Below are positions 1-5,153 of a stretch of 6,532 bases of DNA, one piece after another. Source of the stretch: Bacteroidota bacterium (lineage in GTDB: Bacteria > Bacteroidota > Bacteroidia > Flavobacteriales > Weeksellaceae). Numbering within the stretch: the first letter of the stretch is position 1; each line of letters begins with the position of its first letter. Made by a program: the position numbers and the translations under genes. The stretch is taken from NCBI GenBank assembly GCA_023420435.1, contig JAEZWE010000057.1, forward strand, positions 1 through 6,532, read 5' to 3'. The notes under the pieces are model-generated. The model saw only the letters and a program-made list of their open reading frames with translations, was not told the DNA's origin and made no database searches.

Positions 1-960
1 TATAACATCACTTTTTTAAGTTTAGCGAATTTGCCGGGTGCAAAAGCCGGCAAAATTAATGAAGCGTTAAAACTTACGGATGAGGATTTTATTTTAATTC
101 TTGACCCGGATCATATCGTTTATCCCAATTTTTTAGATCAAACATTAGGCTTTTTTGAGGATGATAAAGTTGGTTTTGTACAGGTAAGTCAAGGTTATTA
201 TAACCAATACCGTTCATTTGTTGCCAATGGAGCCGCAGAACAAACTTATCATTTTTATGGGCCTTACCAAATGGGATTTTTGGGTTTAGGAAGTGCAGTT
301 GCTATTGGTGCGAATTGTGTTTTTCGGAGAAAAGCTTTGGAAAGCATTGGTGGACATGCCGTAAGTTTAGCTGAAGATTTTTTAACTTCATTAAAAATTC
401 ATGCAAAAGGTTGGAAATCAATTTATAATCCTGTAATTGTTAGCAGAGGAATTGTTCCTGAAGATTTGAATTCTTTTTGTAATCAACAACTGAAATGGAG
501 TAGAGGAGCTTTTGAAGTTTTATTTTCAGAATTTCCTAAATATTTTTCTAAACTTTCTTTTGGACAAAAGTTAGTTTATTTTTCTATTGGAACTTATTAT
601 TTAACAGGTGTTTGTACTCTGTTTTTCATGCTGGTTCCTTTTTTTTACTTTTTCTTTGGTGCGCTTCCGTTGAATATGAATCTTTCTGATTTTTTTACAA
701 GAGGAATACTAATAGTTCTTGTTTCAATTCTCATTTATTTTTATGTTCAAAGGTTTCTTTGCGATTACAAGAATGAAAAAGGGTTTCATTTTAAAGGAAT
801 GATGCTAAAGTTTGTTTGTTGGCCAGTTTATACTTACGGATTTTTACTTGCTATTTTCAAAAAGAAAATTCCCTATATCCCAACACAGAAAACGATTAAC
901 AAATCAGTATCAATATATGTTTTGCCTTTAGCAATTTATATCGTCGTTTTCATATTATGA
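1..960 (+). CDS. Membrane family 2 glycosyltransferase (cellulose-synthase-like polysaccharide synthase), 5' end outside window, ends at an in-frame TGA
   Basis: The frame is open from base 1, so the TTG at 31 is not a real start; 319 residues are visible. The enzyme should transfer sugars from a nucleotide sugar to a growing beta-linked glycan and help extrude it through the inner membrane. Near the N-terminal end PGAKAGKIN leads to the DPD motif (residues 35-37, the metal/UDP-binding DxD). An AED acid motif lies at 124-126 and QQLKW at 162-166, the QxxRW signature with Lys for Arg. After this catalytic core come hydrophobic helices at about 191-223, 234-252, 265-286 and 302-319. A KKKIPYIPT stretch precedes the last one, where processive synthases carry their gating-loop region. 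The first substrate-binding Asp and N-terminal helices lie upstream. The frame stops at TGA 958-960 in the middle of the last helix, and coding-like sequence continues in the same frame to 1176. Substrate and polymer are unknown; a hyaluronan/chitin-type or beta-glucan/mannan synthase are all possible. Confidence 0.88.
   Translation, partial: YNITFLSLANLPGAKAGKINEALKLTDEDFILILDPDHIVYPNFLDQTLGFFEDDKVGFVQVSQGYYNQYRSFVANGAAEQTYHFYGPYQMGFLGLGSAVAIGANCVFRRKALESIGGHAVSLAEDFLTSLKIHAKGWKSIYNPVIVSRGIVPEDLNSFCNQQLKWSRGAFEVLFSEFPKYFSKLSFGQKLVYFSIGTYYLTGVCTLFFMLVPFFYFFFGALPLNMNLSDFFTRGILIVLVSILIYFYVQRFLCDYKNEKGFHFKGMMLKFVCWPVYTYGFLLAIFKKKIPYIPTQKTINKSVSIYVLPLAIYIVVFIL
958..960 (+). other. Premature in-frame TGA codon inside a transmembrane helix of the synthase
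   Basis: The codons run Phe-Ile-Leu-TGA-Leu-Ser-Ala-Leu-Val-Val-Lys-Arg with no frame change. The hydrophobic helix starting near base 904 therefore reaches a normal length and a positively charged end only if the TGA is read through or replaced by a sense codon. TGA is not reassigned here, because TGG encodes Trp throughout the neighbouring genes and no other gene in the window is interrupted by TGA. Confidence 0.8.
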
Positions 961-1176
961 TTATCAGCTTTGGTGGTTAAAAGAACTTATTGGACTTCTG
1001 AAGGACAATTAATTGAAAACTCACCCTTAACTTGGCATATTGTTGCTTTTGCTTTTTTTGTTGCCGTTCAATCTTTATTAGGAATTCTCATCGCATTTAA
1101 ATCTCGGCATTTAAATGAAGAGTATGCCTGGGAAAAAATAAATGTTTCACTAATTAAAAACACAGATATACTATGA
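961..1176 (+). pseudogene. In-frame C-terminal remainder of the GT2 synthase, separated by a single TGA
   Basis: This stretch is in exactly the same frame as the preceding synthase and has no further stop until TGA 1174-1176. Its first residues, LSALVV followed by KR, complete the transmembrane helix that the TGA at 958-960 interrupts. A short hydrophilic loop follows (TYWTSEGQLIENSP), then a second membrane helix at about 1030-1100 and a charged tail. The distal stop overlaps the rfbF start as ATGA, the junction expected for the natural end of the upstream gene. I therefore read it as the original C-terminus of the synthase. Translation could restart at TTG 970 or GTG 973 and give a 68-residue one-helix protein, which gene callers may list separately, but neither site has a clear ribosome binding site. 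Whether the break is a mutation, a sequencing error or readthrough cannot be told from one sequence. Confidence 0.7.
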
Positions 1177-1949
1177 AAGTTTTAATTCTTGCAGGTGGTT
1201 TCGGAACCAGAATAAGTGAAGAATCCGATAAAAAACCAAAACCAATCGTTGAAATAGGAAGTCATCCTATTTTGTGGCATATTATGAAAATTTATTCCAA
1301 TTATGGATTTAATGATTTTGTAATTCTTTTAGGTTACAAATCGTATGTAATCAAGGAATATTTTTCCAACTATTTTCTCCATGAAAATGATGTCGTTTTT
1401 GATTTTAGTAAACAAAGTATGGAAGTTTTAAAAAAGAAAAATGAAAATTGGAAAGTTACCTTGGTCGATACAGGACTCAATACAATGACTGGTGGAAGAA
1501 TTCTTCGGGCAAAAGATTTTGTAAATGATGAACCATTTTTATTGACTTATGGAGATGGTTTAGGAAATGTAAATATTCCTGAACTATTAGAATTTCACAA
1601 AAAACATGGAAAAGCAGTAACTATGACAACGGTGCAACCAGAAGCAAGGTTTGGTGGGATTCATTTTAACGACAATGAGGAAAGAGTTGAAAAATTTGTA
1701 GAAAAACCAAAAGGAGAAGGAGGTTGGATAAATGGTGGATTTTTCGTGTGTCAGCCAGAAGTTTTTGAATACATCGAAAAAGGAGACGATACCATTTGGG
1801 AAATTGATGCATTGGAAAAATTGGCTAAAGACAATGAACTGTATGCGTATAAACACCATGGTTTTTGGAAACCAATGGATACTTTGCGGGATAAAAATCA
1901 ATTAACAGAAATGTGGGAATCGGAAAAAGCACCATGGAAAGTATGGTAA
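1173..1949 (+). CDS. rfbF: Glucose-1-phosphate cytidylyltransferase
   Basis: This enzyme joins CTP and alpha-D-glucose-1-phosphate to give CDP-glucose and pyrophosphate (EC 2.7.7.33), the first step to CDP-6-deoxy and 3,6-dideoxy sugars in the cytoplasm. The 258 residues match the usual family length. The nucleotidyltransferase signature LAGGFGTR..EES lies at residues 6-18, followed by KPKPIVEIG (21-29) and PILWHIMKIY (32-41), which is typical of RfbF rather than of RmlA or GalU. TYGDGLGNV (125-133) carries the metal-binding Asp. EKPKGEGGWINGGFFV (177-192) forms the sugar pocket, and FWKPMDTLRDK (231-241) is the characteristic C-terminal block. The ATG overlaps the stop of the preceding frame as ATGA, so translation is probably coupled. 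The gene overlaps the rfbG start by about 16 bases. The assignment is firm. Confidence 0.96.
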   Translation: MKVLILAGGFGTRISEESDKKPKPIVEIGSHPILWHIMKIYSNYGFNDFVILLGYKSYVIKEYFSNYFLHENDVVFDFSKQSMEVLKKKNENWKVTLVDTGLNTMTGGRILRAKDFVNDEPFLLTYGDGLGNVNIPELLEFHKKHGKAVTMTTVQPEARFGGIHFNDNEERVEKFVEKPKGEGGWINGGFFVCQPEVFEYIEKGDDTIWEIDALEKLAKDNELYAYKHHGFWKPMDTLRDKNQLTEMWESEKAPWKVW

Positions 1950-3046
1950 ATTTTGAAAAACTTTTTTCAGGAATTTATAAAAACAGGAAAGTATTAATTA
2001 CTGGTCATACCGGGTTTAAAGGTTCCTGGTTATCACATTGGCTTCATCTTTTGGGAGCAGAAGTTATTGGTGTTAGTTTGGAATCCAAAACGTATCCTAA
2101 TCATTATCAATTGTTTGATTTTCAAGGAGAAAATTATTATGTAGATATCAGAAATATTTCAAAATTGAAAGAAATTTTTGAAAAAGAAAAACCCGAAATT
2201 GTTTTTCATCTTGCAGCCCAGTCTTTAGTAAGGTATTCCTATCATCATCCAATAGAAACCTACGAAGTGAATGTTCTGGGAACGCTAAACATTTTGGAAA
2301 CTTGCAGAAATACAGATTCTGTAAAAGCAATTGTAAACGTTACAAGTGATAAGTGCTACGAAAATAAAGAATGGATTTATGGTTACAGAGAAAATGATTC
2401 TTTTGGAGGATATGATCCTTACAGTTCTTCGAAAGGTTGTGTTGAAATCTTGACAAATTCTTTTAGAAATTCGTTTTTTAATTTAGAAAATTTTCAAAAA
2501 AAACATCATGTTTTGTTGGCAAGCGCAAGAGCAGGAAATGTTATCGGTGGTGGAGATTGGGCTGAAGACCGTCTTATTCCGGATATTATTCGTGCAGCAT
2601 CAAAAAATGATTCTGTAGAAATTAGAAATCCTAAAGCAACAAGGCCTTGGCAACATGTTTTAGAACCTTTAAGTGGTTATTTGCTGTTAGGCGAAAAACT
2701 ATTAATCGGAGACCAAACCTTCGCAGAAGGCTGGAACTTGGGCCCTGAATTAGAAAGCAATATTACGGTTGACGAAGTTTTGAAATTTTCAAAAAAGCAT
2801 TGGAATAAAATTGAAGCGAATTATACACACAAAGAAGAAAATCATGAAGCCCATTTATTGATGTTAGACTGCTCCAAAGCAAGAAAAATTTTGAAATGGA
2901 AAGGCGTGTGGAATATTGACCAAACCATGAAGCAAACCATCAATTGGTACAGAAATTTTTATGAAAATGGGATGGTGGATACCGAAAAAAACATAACAGA
3001 TTATATTAATACAGCAACAAAACAAAATTTAGTTTGGACACAATAG
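1934..3046 (+). CDS. rfbG: CDP-glucose 4,6-dehydratase
   Basis: This NAD-dependent extended SDR converts CDP-glucose to CDP-4-keto-6-deoxyglucose (EC 4.2.1.45), directly after RfbF. With the ATG at 1934 it has 370 residues, close to the family norm. It shows the Rossmann motif TGHTGFKGSWL (residues 23-33), HLAAQSLVRYSY (92-103), TSDKCYEN (137-144) and the catalytic YxxxK pair Tyr163/Lys167. The signature SARAGNVIGGGDWAEDR (197-213) and RPWQHVLEPLSGYL (237-250) are very characteristic of RfbG. The frame also permits GTG 1913 or ATG 1943. I prefer 1934 because it leaves a short leader before the Rossmann strand and has a GGAA-like stretch about 7 bases upstream. It overlaps rfbF by about 16 bases and the next gene by 13. 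In Salmonella rfbG is followed by rfbH (3-dehydrase), which is absent here. Confidence 0.95.
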   Translation: MESMVNFEKLFSGIYKNRKVLITGHTGFKGSWLSHWLHLLGAEVIGVSLESKTYPNHYQLFDFQGENYYVDIRNISKLKEIFEKEKPEIVFHLAAQSLVRYSYHHPIETYEVNVLGTLNILETCRNTDSVKAIVNVTSDKCYENKEWIYGYRENDSFGGYDPYSSSKGCVEILTNSFRNSFFNLENFQKKHHVLLASARAGNVIGGGDWAEDRLIPDIIRAASKNDSVEIRNPKATRPWQHVLEPLSGYLLLGEKLLIGDQTFAEGWNLGPELESNITVDEVLKFSKKHWNKIEANYTHKEENHEAHLLMLDCSKARKILKWKGVWNIDQTMKQTINWYRNFYENGMVDTEKNITDYINTATKQNLVWTQ

Positions 3047-3915
3047 AAAGACCAATTTTAGTAACCGGAGGAAATGGATACCTCGCCAAACATCTTGTGA
3101 AAAAACTGCAGAAAAAGAAGATGCATTGTGTGGTTACAACAAGAAAAAAAACGGGTATTGATTTTGAGTTTGAATTGGATATAACTGATGAAAAAGCGAG
3201 TAAAAAACTAATTGAAAAAATAAATCCTTCTGTGATAATTCATTTAGCAGCAGATTTGAACAGGACAAGAGATAAAAACTATTTAGACCCAATTTTAAAA
3301 ACAAATTTTACAGGAACCTTAAATCTTTTAAAAGCTTGCGAAAATATAGAAAATGTTCATTTCGTTTTTGCCAGCACCAGTGAAATTTACGGAAACAACA
3401 AACCGCCTTTTAGCGAGGAAATGCAGCCCGATCCTACGAGTTTCTATTCTCTAAGCAAGTTGCTTTCAGAAAATGCCATAAAAATGATGGGAAAATCTGG
3501 AAAATTTACATACACCATTTTGCGGATTTTTAACTTTTTCGGAAAAGAGATGCCCGAAAATTTTTTTATCTCGCAATTGGTGGAAACCTTAAAGAAGGGA
3601 AAAGAATTTAACATGACCAACGGAGATCAGAAAAGGGATTTACTCCATATAGAAGATGTAGTTGAAGCTATTTTAATAGTATTAAAAAATAAAAAAGCAC
3701 AACAACAAACCATTAATATTTGTAGAGGGAAATCGCTGTCGATGAAAGGATTGGCACTTTATATTGCTGAAAATTTTAGAAAACCGATCCTCAATTTCGG
3801 AGCGATACCTTATCGAGAAAATGAAATTTGGGATATGACAGGTGATAATACCAAAATTTCAGAATTAGGTTTTAAACCTAAATATTCCTTAGAAGACGGA
3901 TTAAGAAAAATTTAA
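3034..3915 (+). CDS. NAD(P)-dependent extended-SDR sugar reductase/epimerase, probably acting on the CDP-4-keto-6-deoxyhexose made by RfbG
   Basis: This is a 293-residue SDR of the NAD-dependent epimerase/dehydratase family. The dinucleotide-binding motif TGGNGYLA is at residues 11-18, with HLAAD at 70-74. The active site shows ASTSEIYG (113-120, catalytic Ser/Thr) and YSLSK (Tyr138/Lys142). RDLLHIEDV (201-209) is the usual substrate-domain motif of sugar epimerases. The start is TTG 3034. The frame has a stop at 3007-3009 and no ATG before the Rossmann strand, so the rare start is well supported; it overlaps the end of rfbG by 13 bases. By position it should use the RfbG product, either reducing C4 to a CDP-6-deoxyhexose (as abequose/paratose synthases do for dideoxy sugars) or epimerising it. 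The exact stereochemistry cannot be read from sequence, and a UDP- or dTDP-sugar substrate remains possible. Confidence 0.85.
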   Translation: MDTIERPILVTGGNGYLAKHLVKKLQKKKMHCVVTTRKKTGIDFEFELDITDEKASKKLIEKINPSVIIHLAADLNRTRDKNYLDPILKTNFTGTLNLLKACENIENVHFVFASTSEIYGNNKPPFSEEMQPDPTSFYSLSKLLSENAIKMMGKSGKFTYTILRIFNFFGKEMPENFFISQLVETLKKGKEFNMTNGDQKRDLLHIEDVVEAILIVLKNKKAQQQTINICRGKSLSMKGLALYIAENFRKPILNFGAIPYRENEIWDMTGDNTKISELGFKPKYSLEDGLRKI

Positions 3916-3925
3916 AAAAGTAAAG

Positions 3926-5065
3926 ATGAGAATTATAATATCACTCGTGTTTTTTTTAGCAGGTTGTTTAATCGTTTATGCTTTTACTAAAGCTGGAAAA
4001 GCAACAAAAGGACCTATTGAAACTGTTTTTAATGAATTAGCTGTTGTGGTTCAAACCACAGAAACAAAACTGATTTTAAAATCCAAAGAAAATACTCGTG
4101 AAAAAAAATTGGCTTGGCTAAAACGAAATATAAAAGATCTAAAAAATCCAAAAATATTTTTAACCGGTTCTTCCGATGATAATTCACCCGGAGCTTTCGA
4201 TAAAATTCAGAAATTAGAAGATAGTCTGAATACGGTTTTTCCTCTCATACATATATTTTCGGCTTGGGGAAGTAAGGATTCGCAGAAATTTCCTTTGAAA
4301 GAAGTGTATTCTATTATTAATTTAGGCTCAATTCCTGTAATTACATGGGAACCTTGGGTTACTGATTTTGATGCAAAACAATTTCCAGGAATTCCTGCTC
4401 CAGAAATTAGAAGTAAAAATTCAATGTTTTCCATTTCACAAAAAACGTATGATTCTTATATTATAGAATGGGCAAAAGAAGCTAAAAAAGTTTCAAAGCC
4501 TCTATTTTTAAGATTTGCCGAAGAATTGAACGACCCTTATCGTTATCCATGGGGGCCACAAAACAATACAGCAAAAGATTATGTTGATGCGTGGAAACAT
4601 GTACACGATATTTTTAAAAATGTTGGCGCTCCCAATGGCATTTGGATTTGGAATCCACATCCTTCTTATGATTATTTTGAAGAGTATTACCCTGGAGATG
4701 ATTACGTTGACTATGTTGGAGCCGGTGTTTTTAATTATGGAAATGCAGTTTCTTGGAGTAGTTGGAATAGCTTTAAAGAAATTATGTCCAAGAATTATGA
4801 AACCATGAAAAAATTCAACAAACCCATCATGATTACGGAATTTGCAAGCTTAAGCTACGGAGGAAACAGAAGTTTATGGTATAAAGAAGCTTTTGAAACC
4901 ATGAAAAAAGAGTATCCGGAAATAAAAGGACTAATATTTTTTCATTATAAAAACGATTACACAGTTTCAGATAAAAAAATCAACTGGTATTTTATTGATG
5001 ATAAAAAATCTTTAACAGCAGTAAAAAATGGACTGAAACTAATGAATGTACCCATGACAAATTAA
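3926..5065 (+). CDS. Membrane- or lipid-anchored GH26-like beta-glycanase
   Basis: This 379-residue protein resembles family GH26 (clan GH-A, retaining endo-beta-mannanase/glucanase). One hydrophobic N-terminal segment (residues 3-20) exports it. It contains LAGC at 11-14, a lipobox-like site, but the residues after Cys14 remain hydrophobic, so an uncleaved anchor is equally possible. A TIM-barrel follows: ITWEPW (139-144), then RFAEELN (196-202) in the place of the GH26 acid/base motif (RxxHEMN), giving Glu200 as acid/base, and IWIWNPHP (239-246). ITEFAS (303-308) provides Glu305 as nucleophile. The spacing of about 105 residues between the two Glu agrees with GH26. The His normally before the acid/base is Glu199 here. 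There is no type IX sorting domain. It starts 10 bases after the SDR gene with an A-rich leader and is last in the operon, which suggests trimming or release of the polymer made by the GT2 synthase. The true substrate is unknown. Confidence 0.85.
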   Translation: MRIIISLVFFLAGCLIVYAFTKAGKATKGPIETVFNELAVVVQTTETKLILKSKENTREKKLAWLKRNIKDLKNPKIFLTGSSDDNSPGAFDKIQKLEDSLNTVFPLIHIFSAWGSKDSQKFPLKEVYSIINLGSIPVITWEPWVTDFDAKQFPGIPAPEIRSKNSMFSISQKTYDSYIIEWAKEAKKVSKPLFLRFAEELNDPYRYPWGPQNNTAKDYVDAWKHVHDIFKNVGAPNGIWIWNPHPSYDYFEEYYPGDDYVDYVGAGVFNYGNAVSWSSWNSFKEIMSKNYETMKKFNKPIMITEFASLSYGGNRSLWYKEAFETMKKEYPEIKGLIFFHYKNDYTVSDKKINWYFIDDKKSLTAVKNGLKLMNVPMTN

Positions 5066-5095
5066 ATTTTTCAATAGTAAGAGCACAAATGATGA

Positions 5096-5139
5096 TTAAA
5101 AAAACCAGCGAATCTAAGTTTCGCTGGTTTTATTTTTTT
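5096..5139. terminator. Bidirectional intrinsic terminator between convergent genes
   Basis: An 11-bp perfect inverted repeat pairs AAAACCAGCGA (5101-5111) with TCGCTGGTTTT (5121-5131) around a loop of about 9 bases. On the plus strand it is followed by T-rich sequence (5128-5139, broken by one A). On the minus strand the A-run at 5098-5104 becomes a T-tract. It lies 35 bases after the GH26 stop and 22 bases beyond the amylase stop, so it can end both transcripts. Apart from it, I see nothing in 5066-5153. Confidence 0.9.
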
Positions 5140-5153
5140 GGAAAAAAGAAGGT

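Noticed and set aside
639..646. Run of eight T in the synthase (and eight A at 2496-2503 in rfbG) as possible phase-variation slippage sites.
   Set aside because: Both frames are intact across the runs, and such lengths are common by chance in A/T-rich coding sequence. The break in the synthase is a substitution-type stop, not a frameshift.
958..960. TGA could be a reassigned Trp codon (alternative genetic code).
   Set aside because: All other genes use TGG for Trp and none is interrupted by TGA. The frame ending at 1176 also uses TGA as its stop next to a good rfbF start.
970..1176. An independent small membrane protein gene starting at TTG 970.
   Set aside because: It is in the same frame as the synthase, completes its interrupted helix, and lacks a recognisable ribosome binding site. 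It is kept as the detached C-terminus, though reinitiation cannot be excluded.
1587..1901. Reverse-strand open frame of 104 codons inside rfbF.
   Set aside because: It is the shadow of a strongly conserved gene; its product is low-complexity and rich in Phe, Ile and Ser, as expected from an antisense frame of A-rich coding DNA.
4207..4808. Short open frames on both strands inside the GH26-like gene (minus 4207-4434, plus 4581-4808).
   Set aside because: They lie fully within a gene with recognisable catalytic motifs and show no motif or initiation signal of their own.
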